Positions 32,368 to 40,857 of a stretch of DNA of 64,000 bases are shown one piece after another (within the stretch, counting starts at the first letter, position 1; each line of letters opens with the position of its first letter). A program made the position numbers and the translations under genes. The notes beneath the pieces are model-generated. The model was not told the DNA's origin and made no database searches. It saw only the letters and a program-made list of their open reading frames with translations. The stretch is from Streptomyces sp. CNH099 (GTDB lineage: Bacteria > Actinomycetota > Actinomycetes > Streptomycetales > Streptomycetaceae), in contig AZWL01000004.1 in the NCBI GenBank assembly GCA_000514715.1, positions 62,001 to 126,000 of the forward strand, read 5' to 3'.

Positions 32368-33069
32368 TCAGATGAGGACGTCGCCGCCGTCGATGTTGAG
32401 GTTGACGCCGTTGATGGCGCGGTTCTCCAGCAGGAACGAGATCGCGTGGGTGCAGTCCCGCATCGTCACCGGGCGTTTGGTCAGGGCCTTCTCCTCCGCC
32501 GCCGCCCGCGCGGCCGGCTTGTCGCTCCAGAACGGGGTGTCGGCGACGATGCTCGGGTGCAGGGCGTTGACGCGGACCGGCGACAGCTCGACCGCCAGGG
32601 TCCGCACCAGCGCGCCGATCCCCCCGTTGGCGGTGGTCACCGTGGTCGACCCGGGGTACGGGCGGTGGCTGGCCAGGCCGCCGAGCAGGACGACGGCCCC
32701 GTGCCCGGACATCTTCGGGGCGAGCGCGTGCAAGACCGCGGTGTAGCCGACGAGCTTCACGGTCAGCAGCCGGGCGGCGTCGTCCGGGCGGTAGTCGCGC
32801 ACGGTGTTGAAGTCCCGGTCGAGCGCCGTGAGCACCAGGTGGTCGACCCGCTCGACGCCGGCCAGCGCGGCGGCGACGCCCGCGGTGTCGGCCAGGTCCA
32901 GCGCGACCGCGCGGGTCCGGCCGCCGATCTCGTCGGCGGCGGCCTTGGTGCGGCCCTCGGCGCGGCCGGTGATGACGACGTCGCTGCCGCGGTCCGCGCA
33001 GGTCTGGGCGAAGTGCCGCCCGATCCCCGACGTTCCGCCGACCACGACGACGTGAGTGCGTTCCGACAC
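32368..33069 (-). CDS. SDR-family oxidoreductase, atypical catalytic motif
   Basis: The 233-aa Rossmann protein has the nucleotide motif VVVVGGTSGIGRHFAQ and the C-terminal PVRVNALHPSIVADTPFW and NGVNLNIDGGDVLI of short-chain dehydrogenases. The usual YxxxK is not visible where expected (HRPYPGSTTVTTANGG), so catalysis may be altered, as in YkvO-like SDRs. GTG at 33069 is preferred over the TTG at 33090 because GAGGAAGG lies just upstream. It is 49 bp downstream of the EntA-like SDR on the same strand and is probably a pathway enzyme of unknown step. Confidence 0.8.
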   Translation of the reverse strand: MSERTHVVVVGGTSGIGRHFAQTCADRGSDVVITGRAEGRTKAAADEIGGRTRAVALDLADTAGVAAALAGVERVDHLVLTALDRDFNTVRDYRPDDAARLLTVKLVGYTAVLHALAPKMSGHGAVVLLGGLASHRPYPGSTTVTTANGGIGALVRTLAVELSPVRVNALHPSIVADTPFWSDKPAARAAAEEKALTKRPVTMRDCTHAISFLLENRAINGVNLNIDGGDVLI

Positions 33070-33118
33070 GGTGGTGTTTCCCTTCCTCAAGGGCCCGGAG
33101 GCCCGGGGGCCGGCGGCC

Positions 33119-33904
33119 TCATACGTGCAGGGAGGCGCCGCCGTCGACGTAGAGGTCGTGCATGGTGACGTGGCCCGCCTGGTCGGACACCAGGTACGCG
33201 ACGGCCTCCGCCACGTCCCGCGGCTGGGCGAGCTTGTGCAGCGGGATGCCCACCCGGTACTCCGCGGGCATGCCCTCGACCACCTCCCGCAGCTCCGGGT
33301 CGCCGACGTGCATGGCGCGCAGCATGGGGGTGTCCGTCGAGCCGGGCGAGACGACGTTGCAGCGGATGCCGTGGTCGGCCAGCTCCAGCCCCAGACAGCG
33401 GGTGAACTGGGCGGAGGCGGCCTTGGAGGCGGCGTACGCGGCCATCTCCGTACGCGGCACGCCGGCGGCGTTCGACGCCACGGTCACGATCGCGCCGCGC
33501 CCGCGGCGCACCATGCGCCGCGCCACCGCGCGCGAGACGTGGAACACGCCGCCGGCGTTGACCGCGAGGGTCTCGGCCCACTGCCGGTCCCGCAGCTCGA
33601 CCACGCGGCCGGTGTGCATCACGCCGGCGGCGTTGACGAGGATGCCGACCGGCCCCAGCTCCTCCTCGACGCGCGCGACGGCCGCGTCGACCGCCGCGCT
33701 GTCGCACACGTCGACGGCGTACCCGCGCGCCGGCGTGCCGTCCGCCTCCAGCTTGGCGACGACCGTGGCGAGCTTCTCCGGGTTGCGGTCGGCGGCGGCG
33801 ACGTGCGCTCCGGCGTCGGCCAGGGTCCTGGCCACCGCGGCGCCGATGCCCTGGGCCGCGCCGGTGACCAGGGCGACGGTCGACTCGATTCCGGTCAGTT
33901 CCAT
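33119..33904 (-). CDS. 2,3-dihydro-2,3-dihydroxybenzoate dehydrogenase-like SDR (EntA/DhbA type)
   Basis: The 261-aa SDR has [59 protein letters not shown] (YxxxK) and [18 protein letters not shown], a pattern close to EntA/DhbA. Those enzymes aromatise a dihydrodiol of benzoate with NAD+. No isochorismate synthase or isochorismatase is present, so the true substrate is more likely an AHBA-derived or hydroxylated intermediate. The ATG at 33904 (or 33907) overlaps the monooxygenase stop, indicating translational coupling. Confidence 0.82.
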   Translation of the reverse strand: MELTGIESTVALVTGAAQGIGAAVARTLADAGAHVAAADRNPEKLATVVAKLEADGTPARGYAVDVCDSAAVDAAVARVEEELGPVGILVNAAGVMHTGRVVELRDRQWAETLAVNAGGVFHVSRAVARRMVRRGRGAIVTVASNAAGVPRTEMAAYAASKAASAQFTRCLGLELADHGIRCNVVSPGSTDTPMLRAMHVGDPELREVVEGMPAEYRVGIPLHKLAQPRDVAEAVAYLVSDQAGHVTMHDLYVDGGASLHV

Positions 33905-35109
33905 CATGAACTCCTGCTGGTCGTGGCGACTGCCTGCTCGGCGTCGTACCCGAACAGCCACTGGTGCCGGTCCAGCCCCGGCCCGGCGAGGGCGCCGGCG
34001 TCGCGGCGCCGCTGCGCGGCACCGTCGGCCAGGTGGAAGGTGTCGGCGTTGGCGCGGGACTGGCGCTGGATCCGGGTGGTGCGGGGCAGGCGGATGCGCT
34101 CGTAGCGGTGCAGCGCCGCGCGCAGCCGGTCCCGGCCGGCATCCGCACCGGCCCCGGCGAGGCAGCGCGCGAGGACGACGGCGTCCTCGATCGCCTGGTT
34201 CGCTCCCTGCGCCTGGAACGGGAGCATCGGATGGGCGGCGTCCCCGATGACGGCCACCCGGCCCCAGCTGAGCCGTTCGATGCTGTCGCGGTCGTGCAGG
34301 GCCCACCTGCTCACCGTCTGCGCCGCGTCGAGCAGCCGCGTGACGTCCTCGTGCCAGCCCTTGTACGCCGCCTGCAGCCCGAGGACGTCGCCCCGGGCCG
34401 ACCAGGACTCCACCTCCCAGGAGGCCGCGGGCACGGTGGCGCCGAAGCTTAAGCGCCGGCCGCCGGAGACCGGGTAGCACACGCAGTGCTGGTCCGGTCC
34501 GAACCACAGCCGCACCCGCGGCTCGGCCGGCAGGTGCGGCACCCGCTCGACGGGCACCAGGCCGCGGTAGATCGTCTGCCCGGAGTAGCGCGGCCAGTCG
34601 GCCACGAACCACTCGCGGACCGCCGAGTGGATGCCGTCCGCGCCCACCGCCACGTCCGCGGCGACGGTCCGCCCGTCGGCCAGGTGCAGCCGGGCCTCCC
34701 CCTCGTCCTGGGTGACGGCGACGAGGCGGGCGCCGAGGTGCAGCCGGTCCGGCGGCAGTTGCGACAGCAGCGCGGCGTGCAGGTCCGCCCGGTGCACGGT
34801 GTAGTACGGGGCCCCGAAGCGGCGCAGGCACCTGTCGCCCAGCGGGGTGTGCTGCAGCATCAGGCCGTCGTCCCAGCGCCGCATCTCGATCGCCTCCGGC
34901 GCGACGGCGGCACCGCGCAGCCGGCCGCGCAGGCCGAGGCGGTGGAGCAGCCGGGTCGCGTTGGGCGCCACCTGCACCCCCGCCCCGACCTCGGCCAGCT
35001 TCTCCGCCTGCTCGTAGACGTGGCAGTCCGCCCCGCTGCGCCGCAGGGCGGCGGCGAAGGCGAGGCCGGCGATCCCGGCGCCGACGACGGCGACCCTCAT
35101 CTGCGACAT
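33904..35109 (-). CDS. FAD-dependent salicylate-hydroxylase-like monooxygenase
   Basis: The 401-aa flavoprotein has [23 protein letters not shown], the [17 protein letters not shown] segment of the salicylate-hydroxylase group, [12 protein letters not shown] and [25 protein letters not shown]. Related enzymes in cremeomycin- and platensimycin-type clusters hydroxylate 3,4-AHBA to an amino-dihydroxybenzoate; the same step is a good guess here. Leu220 is encoded by TTA (34450-34452), so expression may depend on bldA. The ATG at 35109 follows GAGGAGG, and the gene is 10 bp downstream of the ligase. Confidence 0.87.
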   Translation of the reverse strand: MSQMRVAVVGAGIAGLAFAAALRRSGADCHVYEQAEKLAEVGAGVQVAPNATRLLHRLGLRGRLRGAAVAPEAIEMRRWDDGLMLQHTPLGDRCLRRFGAPYYTVHRADLHAALLSQLPPDRLHLGARLVAVTQDEGEARLHLADGRTVAADVAVGADGIHSAVREWFVADWPRYSGQTIYRGLVPVERVPHLPAEPRVRLWFGPDQHCVCYPVSGGRRLSFGATVPAASWEVESWSARGDVLGLQAAYKGWHEDVTRLLDAAQTVSRWALHDRDSIERLSWGRVAVIGDAAHPMLPFQAQGANQAIEDAVVLARCLAGAGADAGRDRLRAALHRYERIRLPRTTRIQRQSRANADTFHLADGAAQRRRDAGALAGPGLDRHQWLFGYDAEQAVATTSRSS

Positions 35110-35119
35110 GCCTTCCTCC

Positions 35120-36439
35120 TCAGTAGTAGAGGAGCGCTTTGCTCCAGTCCTCGTCGGGGCCGAACAGGCTGCGCGGCTTGACCACGTCGGGCATGTTCGT
35201 GAGCGCGTCGCGCGGGACCAGGGCCCCCGGCGGCAGCCCGGTGACGTCGGCGTCGACGCCGAACTCGGCGCGTACGCCCGCGGCGAGCGCCGCCTCGGCG
35301 TCCGCGCGGTGCTCCGGGGGCACCTCGACCTCGACGCGCAGCGACACCGGCTCGGCGCGGGCGCGCCAGAAGTACACCTGGTAGGCGTCGGGGAGGGAGA
35401 AGACCACCTCCTCCAGCCGGTGCTGGGTGACCTTCGCGTCGCCGACGCGGTGGCCGAACGCCGCCCGGCCCAGCACCCGGACCGTGGGCAGCTGCCAGCC
35501 GCAGTCGCAGTCGTCGTAGGAGACCTCGACGTCGTCCTCCAGGTTGTAGCGCAGCAGCGGCATGGCCTCGCGGTACAGCGGGGTGACGACCAGCTGCCCC
35601 GACCCCTCCGCGGCGACGTTCCCGGTCTGCGGGTCGTACACCTCGAACAGCGCCCGGTCGGCCCACAGGTGCATCCGCCCGTACGCGCACTCCCCGGCGA
35701 GGCTGCCGGTCTCCGTGGACCCGTACTCCTCGATGACCGGCACGCCCCACAGCCGGCTGATCCGCTGGCGGCGGGCGGTCGTCAGCGGCTCGCCGCCGAC
35801 GAACAGCGCGCGCAGCGCGGGGAAGTCGGCCCCGGGGCGGTGTCCTGCGGCGGTGGCCGCGGCGGCCCAGATGAGGCACTCGGTCGGCACCGACCAGGTG
35901 AGGGTGACGCCGAGGTCGTGCAGGGTGCGCACCACGCGCGCGTACGGCATGGCCAGCGACCGGTTGTCGCCGGGCACGACGGTGGCGCCGTGCAGCCGGG
36001 CGGCGGCGTGCGCGAGGTGGCCGGTGAGGAGCAGCGCGTACGGGGTGCGGACCAGGAAGACGTCCGCGGCGGAGATGCCGATCCACTTGCGGGCGAACCG
36101 CTCGGCGAGGTCGAGCCAGTCCTCCTGGGTGTAGTACGAGGGCGTGGGGCGGCCCGCGGTGCCGCTGGACTCGTGGTAGGTGGCCAGGCGTTCCCGCGGG
36201 ACGCCGAGCATGCCGAACGGGTAGTTGTCCCGCAGGTCCTGCTTGGTCGTCAGCGGCAGGCCGGCGAGGTCGGCGGGGGTCGTGGGCAGGGCGGCGGACG
36301 TGGTCAGCCGGTGCCGGTAGAAGGGCGAGCGGGCGGCCCAGGCGACGGTCTGCGGGAGTTGCTTCTCCTGCAGGCCGCGCAGCTCCTCGGGGCCGTTCCA
36401 CTGGCCGATGTGCGGCAGGGCCGACGTGGCGTCGGTCAC
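35120..36439 (-). CDS. Phenylacetate-CoA ligase-like acyl/aryl-activating enzyme
   Basis: The 439-aa AMP-forming ligase resembles PaaK: SPFYRHRL near the start, LPLTTKQDLRDNYPFGML, the P-loop YHESSGTAGRPTPSYYT, VPVIEEYGSTETGSLAGEC, and PLLRYNLEDDVEV. A possible zinc pair DCDCGW is present. The C-terminal catalytic lysine region is NMPDVVKPRSLF. It should adenylate the aminohydroxybenzoate, as a CoA ester or for amide formation. GTG at 36439 overlaps the amidohydrolase stop by 4 bp and follows GGGAGGAG. Confidence 0.87.
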   Translation of the reverse strand: MTDATSALPHIGQWNGPEELRGLQEKQLPQTVAWAARSPFYRHRLTTSAALPTTPADLAGLPLTTKQDLRDNYPFGMLGVPRERLATYHESSGTAGRPTPSYYTQEDWLDLAERFARKWIGISAADVFLVRTPYALLLTGHLAHAAARLHGATVVPGDNRSLAMPYARVVRTLHDLGVTLTWSVPTECLIWAAAATAAGHRPGADFPALRALFVGGEPLTTARRQRISRLWGVPVIEEYGSTETGSLAGECAYGRMHLWADRALFEVYDPQTGNVAAEGSGQLVVTPLYREAMPLLRYNLEDDVEVSYDDCDCGWQLPTVRVLGRAAFGHRVGDAKVTQHRLEEVVFSLPDAYQVYFWRARAEPVSLRVEVEVPPEHRADAEAALAAGVRAEFGVDADVTGLPPGALVPRDALTNMPDVVKPRSLFGPDEDWSKALLYY

Positions 36440-37212
36440 GGTTTCTCCTCCCCCAGTAGTCGGTGGGCGTTCTCCCAGGCGATCTGCCGCCACTGCTCGG
36501 GCGGGGTGCCGATCGCGGCGAACTTGGCGAGCTCCACGGCCGGGTGCTGCAGCGGGAACTCGGTGCCGAACACCACCCGCGCGGCGCCGAGGCGGTCGAT
36601 CGCCGCCTCGGCCACGCACGTGTAGCCCCCGGAGGTCTCCAGCCGGATGCGCGGCTCGTCGCGGATCAGTGCGAGGGCGTGGAAGTCGATGTTGCCGATG
36701 CCGCTGTGCCCGAGCACGAAGTCCGTCCGGGGGAACCGGCGGGCCAGGGCGACGAGGTCGGCCACACCCGCACCGGGGCGGTCGAGGCACACGGTGTAGA
36801 CGGGGTGGCCGAAGTCCGCGGCCACCTCGACGAGCGCGGCGACGCGCGGGTCGGTCAGCGCGACGCCGTGCACCGCCGGCGAGACCTCCAGGCCGCGGAA
36901 CTCCGCCGCCCGCTCGCGGTACACCCCGGGCGGGCGGTGCGGGTTGGCGAACCAGAACGGCACCAGCCGCCCCTTGCCGTCCGGACCCGAACAGGCCGCC
37001 AGCACGGCGTCGTTGTCGGCGTCGGTCTCGATGTGCCCGCCCTCGACGAGCTGCCGGGCGAGGGTGTCGAGGTCGACCGTGCCGCCCGCGCACACCACCG
37101 CGCGCGTCAGGCCGTGCTCGTCCATCGCCGCGAGCAGCCGCCCGGTGGCGCCGGGCCGGGGCGCGAGGCGCACGTGGAAGTCCAGCACGGACTGCGCGGT
37201 CGGCGCGGTCGG
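36436..37212 (-). CDS. Amidohydrolase-2-like TIM-barrel protein with altered metal site
   Basis: The 258-aa protein is a shortened amidohydrolase_2 (ACMSD/decarboxylase-like) fold: VLDFHVRLAP at the N-terminus, FVLGHSGIGNIDF in the middle, and VVFGTEFPLQHPAVELAKF and WENAHRLL at the end. The usual first metal motif HxH reads F15-H16-V-R18, and the last Asp (FGSDFP) is Glu in FGTEFP. Metal binding is therefore uncertain; it might act as a lyase, a decarboxylase without metal, or a binding protein. The ATG at 37212 is 20 bp downstream of the DHQ synthase II gene. Its stop overlaps the ligase start. Confidence 0.75.
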   Translation of the reverse strand, partial: PTAPTAQSVLDFHVRLAPRPGATGRLLAAMDEHGLTRAVVCAGGTVDLDTLARQLVEGGHIETDADNDAVLAACSGPDGKGRLVPFWFANPHRPPGVYRERAAEFRGLEVSPAVHGVALTDPRVAALVEVAADFGHPVYTVCLDRPGAGVADLVALARRFPRTDFVLGHSGIGNIDFHALALIRDEPRIRLETSGGYTCVAEAAIDRLGAARVVFGTEFPLQHPAVELAKFAAIGTPPEQWRQIAWENAHRLLGEEKP

Positions 37213-37232
37213 CGCGGTCATCGGGCCACCGC

Positions 37233-38336
37233 TCACTTCTCGATGCAGAACTCGTCGATGGGGTAGCCGACGTGCCGCTGCTCGACTGGCAGGTAGCCGA
37301 GGACCTTCGTCCCCGCCTTCAGGTCGGTGACGTTGAGCACCTCGCCGCCGGGCCCGAGGACCCGTACGTGCCAGTCGTCCTGGACGATGAGGTTGACCGT
37401 CACCCCGGACGGCGCGACCGCGTCGATCGCGAGCAGCGGCCGGGTCTCGATCTTGACCCGGCCCACGGTGACGACACGGGACTTGCCCGCGGAGTCGACG
37501 GCGAGCACCTTGCCGCCGGAGGTCAGCTCGCTGAGGTAGTTGGTGCGGCCCTCGGCGGAGAGCGTGTACGAGTGCAGCGCGCCGGCGTTGACGCGGAACG
37601 GGCGGGTCGGCATGTACGGCAGCGGGTGGGTCTCGCTGCAGCACAGGATCATGCCGGTGGAGTGCGAGCCGACGAGGATGCCCTCGTCCAGGCCGAAGTT
37701 GGTGCACGTGTCCACGCACGCCCGCTCGCCCATGCCGACCCGGCGGATGCCGGTGACCTCCAGCTCCACCAGCGACAGGTCCGCGGCGCGGCTGACCGCG
37801 GCGGCCCGCAGGTCCGTGGCCTCGCCGGGCGCCCGGGGGGCGAGCATCACGCCGTCCGAGCCGTGTTCGAGGACGCCGAAGACGATCTCCGCCTCCTCCA
37901 CGTCGGCGACCCGCGTGACGATGCTGCCGTCGGCGCCGGCCGCGGCGGCCAGCACGATCTCCAGCGGGATCTTGGTGGGGTCGCGGAAGTCCAGCAGGCT
38001 CCACCGGTCGTAGCGGGCGGCGCGGCAGGCGTCGTCCAGGCTGTCGGCGTCGGTGATCTCGACGTAGCGGCCGAACTCCACGCCGGCGTGCGCGAGCGCC
38101 AGCTCGGCCGGGTCGCCGTGCCGGACGGGGTCGACGATGACGAGGTCGGCGGGCTCCAGCTGCTCCGGCAGCGGCCGGCCCTGCGGGAAGAGCACTTTCT
38201 TCACCGTCGGGGGCAGCGGCGCCAGGTCGGCCGGGTCGGCGGCCACGATGGCGTCGACCCGCTGGTGGATGGCTTCTTCGACGATGGCCTCCTTGGCCCC
38301 GTCAGCGTTTCGGATGTCCAGCCAGCACAGCTTCAC
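37233..38336 (-). CDS. 3-dehydroquinate synthase II-type enzyme (GriH homologue, 3,4-AHBA synthase)
   Basis: The 367-aa protein matches the archaeal-type DHQ synthase II family: LCWLDIRNADGAKEAIVEEAIHQ divided around WLDIR, LLDFRDPTKIPLEIVLAAA, DGVMLAPRAPGE, LVELEVTGIRRVGMGERACVDTC, GILVGSHSTGMILC, RPFRVNAGALHSYTL and YLSELTSGGKVLAVD. In Streptomyces, GriH-type members convert the GriI product to 3-amino-4-hydroxybenzoic acid. GTG at 38336 follows GAGGAG. It lies directly downstream of the GriI-like gene, so the assignment is strongly supported by context. The length is usual for the family. Confidence 0.93.
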   Translation of the reverse strand: MKLCWLDIRNADGAKEAIVEEAIHQRVDAIVAADPADLAPLPPTVKKVLFPQGRPLPEQLEPADLVIVDPVRHGDPAELALAHAGVEFGRYVEITDADSLDDACRAARYDRWSLLDFRDPTKIPLEIVLAAAAGADGSIVTRVADVEEAEIVFGVLEHGSDGVMLAPRAPGEATDLRAAAVSRAADLSLVELEVTGIRRVGMGERACVDTCTNFGLDEGILVGSHSTGMILCCSETHPLPYMPTRPFRVNAGALHSYTLSAEGRTNYLSELTSGGKVLAVDSAGKSRVVTVGRVKIETRPLLAIDAVAPSGVTVNLIVQDDWHVRVLGPGGEVLNVTDLKAGTKVLGYLPVEQRHVGYPIDEFCIEK

Positions 38337-38390
38337 GGATCACTCCTCAGAGCGGATGACGGTAGGGACGGGGTCGTGGCGGAACGGGCG

Positions 38391-39281
38391 TCACGAGGTG
38401 AGGGCGAGCCGGTCTCCCCCTCCGGCCACACCCCCGTTGGCGGTGCCCCCTCCCCCACCGGCTACGCCCTCATTGGCGGGGGTGCCCCCATTTCGGCCCG
38501 GAGGGTGCCCGGGCGGGTGGACCAGCCGGGCGATCGCCGCGGCCGTGCGCCCGGGCTTCTCGGCCTGGAAGACGTTGCGGCCCATCGCCACCCCGGCCGC
38601 GCCGCCGCGCAGCGCGTCGGAGACGAACGACAGCACGGCCTCGGGGTCGGCCGCGCGCGGACCGCCGGCGACGATCACGGGGATGGGGCAGGCCCGTACG
38701 ACGTCGGCCATCTCCTCGGGGGTGCCCGCGTAGTCGGTCTTGACGACGTCGGCGCCGAGGTCGGCGGCGAGCAGCGCGGCGTGCGCCACCAGTTCGGCCG
38801 CGTGCGAGTCCGCGATCCCCGGCCCGCGGGCGTAGACCATGGCCAGCAGCGGCACGTTCCAGCGGTCGCACTCCCCGGCCACCGCGGCCAGGTCGGCCAC
38901 CTGCCGGGCCTCCTGGCGGGAGCCCAGGTTGACGTGCACGCTGACGGCGTCGGCACCCGCCCGCACCGCCTCCTCGACGTGCGCCACCAGGTACTTGGCG
39001 TCCGGGTCCGGGGCGTGCCGGGTGCTCGCGTTCAGGTGCAGGATCAGCGACATGCCGCCGAACCAGCCGTGGTCGACGTGGCGCAGCGTGCCCTTGTGCA
39101 GGACGACGGCGTCGACGCCGGTGCCGGCCAGCTCGCCCAGCAGCGGGTCCAGCTCGCCGGGGCGCAGCGGCCCGTCGGTGACCGAGTGGTCGAGGGGGAC
39201 GACGAGCAGCCGCCCGTCCCCCTCCCGGAAGAGGCGTCGCAGGCGCAGCCCGCGGCCGAACGAAGCGTTGAGTACAGCCAC
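38391..39281 (-). CDS. GriI-type aldolase (2-amino-4,5-dihydroxy-6-oxo-7-phosphooxyheptanoate synthase)
   Basis: The 296-aa class I aldolase is of the FBA/ADTH-synthase type: RLLVVPLDHSVTDGP, DAVVLHKGTLRH, LILHLNASTRHAPDP, GADAVSVHVNLGS, ADVVKTDYAG (Schiff-base Lys), PVIVAGGPRAADPE and AGVAMGRNVFQ. GriI homologues condense aspartate-4-semialdehyde with dihydroxyacetone phosphate, the first step to 3,4-AHBA. The last ~30 residues (GGTPANEGVAGGG, GGTANGGVAGGG) are an unusual Gly-rich duplication with no catalytic role expected. GTG at 39281 lies 16 bp after the aspartokinase stop. Confidence 0.92.
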   Translation of the reverse strand: MAVLNASFGRGLRLRRLFREGDGRLLVVPLDHSVTDGPLRPGELDPLLGELAGTGVDAVVLHKGTLRHVDHGWFGGMSLILHLNASTRHAPDPDAKYLVAHVEEAVRAGADAVSVHVNLGSRQEARQVADLAAVAGECDRWNVPLLAMVYARGPGIADSHAAELVAHAALLAADLGADVVKTDYAGTPEEMADVVRACPIPVIVAGGPRAADPEAVLSFVSDALRGGAAGVAMGRNVFQAEKPGRTAAAIARLVHPPGHPPGRNGGTPANEGVAGGGGGTANGGVAGGGDRLALTS

Positions 39282-39297
39282 TTGTGTCCTGCCTCTC

Positions 39298-40569
39298 TCA
39301 AACGGTGGCGGAGCGGCCGGGGGCCGGCGGCACGGCGTCGCCGGGCGGCGCCGCGGCGAGCGAGAACTCGCGGTGCAGGGTCTCCACCGCGTCGGCCGTG
39401 CGCTCCCGCGGCACGATCACGGACAGCCGCATCTGGGAGGTGGAGATCCAGCTCGTCGGGATCCCGGCGGCGGCCAGCGCCCCCATCAGCCGCGCGGCGT
39501 ACTCCGGGCGGCTGAGCAGGCCCATGCCGACCACGGAGACCTTGCCGACGTCCGTGTCGAAGTGCACGCCGCCGCCGAAGGAGGCCGCGACCTGGTGCAG
39601 CGCCTCGCGGACCCGGTCCGCCTCGCTGCGGCGGATCGTGAAGCCCATGCGGAACTCGTTCTCGTACGGTCCCGACCTGGCCACCAGGTCGACCACGGTC
39701 CCCCGGGCGGCCATCACGTCGAACACGTCGGGAGCGAGGTCCCGGCGGCTGTCCCGGCAGTGCACGAGCACCCGCGCGACGTCGGTGTCGTGGGTCACCG
39801 CCACGACCGCCCGCCGGGTCTCCAGCGGGCGGTCGTCCTGCCGCTCGGCGACCGTCGTACCCGGCGCCTGCGACGACACGTTCCTCACGCGCACTTCGAC
39901 CCCTTCCATGGCGGCCAGCTCGATGCAGCGGGTGTGCAGGACGCGGGCGCCCGCGAACGCCATCTCCGCCATCACGCCGGGGTCGACCCACGGCAGGCAG
40001 CGGGCGGCGGGCAGCACGCGGGGGTCGGCGGTGAACACGCCGTCCACGTCGGTGTAGATCTCGCAGGTCGCCGCGCGCAGCCGCGCCGCGAGCGCCACGG
40101 CGCTGGTGTCGGAGCCGCCGCGGCCGAGGGTGGCGACGTCCCCGGCGCGGTCCACACCCTGGAACCCGGTGACCACGGCCACCTGCCCGGCGGCCAGTGC
40201 CGCCCGCACCCGCTCGGCGCCGATGCCCGAGACGAGGGCGTCGCCGTGCCGGTCGGTGGTGCGGATGCCCGCCTGCCGGCCGGTGAACGAGACCGCCGGC
40301 ACGCCCATGGCGGTCAGCGTCAGGGCCATCAGCGCCGCCGACTCCCCCTCGCCGACGGCCAGCAGCTGGTCCAGCTCCCGGGACGGCCCGCCGGCGCCGA
40401 CGTCGGCCGCCAGCCGCAGCAGTTCGTCGGTCCGGCCGCCGCGGGCGGAGACGACCACGGCCACCGACGGGCTGCGCCGCCACGCCGCCTCGATACGCAG
40501 GGCGGCGCGACGCACGCGGTCGAGCGTCTGCAACGAGGTACCGCCGTATTTCTGGACGAGCACAGCCAC
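39298..40569 (-). CDS. Aspartate kinase (cluster-dedicated copy)
   Basis: The 423-aa enzyme has VQKYGGTSL (5-13), the LGRGGSDTSAVALAARL active-site loop, EIYTDVDGVFTADPR, and two C-terminal ACT domains (KVSVVGMGLLSRPE). It phosphorylates L-aspartate toward aspartate-4-semialdehyde, the nitrogen-containing precursor for the GriI-type reaction. It is the first gene of the minus-strand operon and is not beside asd, so it is likely a pathway copy, perhaps with altered feedback control. GTG at 40569 is 66 bp from the cluster operator at 40635-40652. Confidence 0.93.
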   Translation of the reverse strand: MAVLVQKYGGTSLQTLDRVRRAALRIEAAWRRSPSVAVVVSARGGRTDELLRLAADVGAGGPSRELDQLLAVGEGESAALMALTLTAMGVPAVSFTGRQAGIRTTDRHGDALVSGIGAERVRAALAAGQVAVVTGFQGVDRAGDVATLGRGGSDTSAVALAARLRAATCEIYTDVDGVFTADPRVLPAARCLPWVDPGVMAEMAFAGARVLHTRCIELAAMEGVEVRVRNVSSQAPGTTVAERQDDRPLETRRAVVAVTHDTDVARVLVHCRDSRRDLAPDVFDVMAARGTVVDLVARSGPYENEFRMGFTIRRSEADRVREALHQVAASFGGGVHFDTDVGKVSVVGMGLLSRPEYAARLMGALAAAGIPTSWISTSQMRLSVIVPRERTADAVETLHREFSLAAAPPGDAVPPAPGRSATV

Positions 40570-40634
40570 AGTCGTTTCACCGCCTTCGTCGACCAGGTAC
40601 GGCTCGACAGTAGGCGCGGCTTTCTGCCCGGCCC

Positions 40635-40652
40635 ACTACTCGCCCGGGTAGT
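40635..40652. promoter_or_regulatory. Cluster operator, copy 2 (ACTACTCG-CC-CGGGTAGT)
   Basis: Read on the minus strand it is ACTACCCG-GG-CGAGTAGT, differing at one position from the copy at 43672. The symmetry extends outward: GGCCCACTAC (40630-40639) and GTAGTGGGCC (40648-40657) are exact complements. It lies 66 bp upstream of the aspartate kinase gene, at an activator-like distance. Confidence 0.75.
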
Positions 40653-40766
40653 GGGCCGAATTCAGTGGGACACGCCAGCGCGGCGGGCGTTACCGCGAAC
40701 ACGCGATGGGGCGCCGGGCCGTTCGGAATTCCGGCCCCGCAATTCTCCCGGAGTGCCGCGGCCGCC

Positions 40767-40835
40767 GTAGTCGCGGCCGGACTACTGTGGGCGCGGTAGT
40801 CGGATACTCCTCCGCAAGTGGTACTCGGATACCCG
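40767..40835. promoter_or_regulatory. Diverged half-sites and direct repeats ahead of the sensor kinase
   Basis: GTAGTC and GACTAC flank 7 bp at 40767-40785, and ACTACTGT-GGGC-GCGGTAGT lies at 40781-40800, both related to the cluster operator but with other spacing. GTAGTCGGATACTC (40796) and GTACTCGGATACCC (40821) are direct repeats 25 bp apart. All lie within 90 bp of the kinase start, so autoregulation is plausible. Confidence 0.4.
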
Positions 40836-40857
40836 GAACTGCCGTTATGGTGCTCGT

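Noticed and set aside
33119..33904. A catechol siderophore locus suggested by the EntA-like SDR
   Set aside because: No isochorismate synthase, isochorismatase, DHB-AMP ligase or NRPS is nearby; the operon is of GriI/GriH type.
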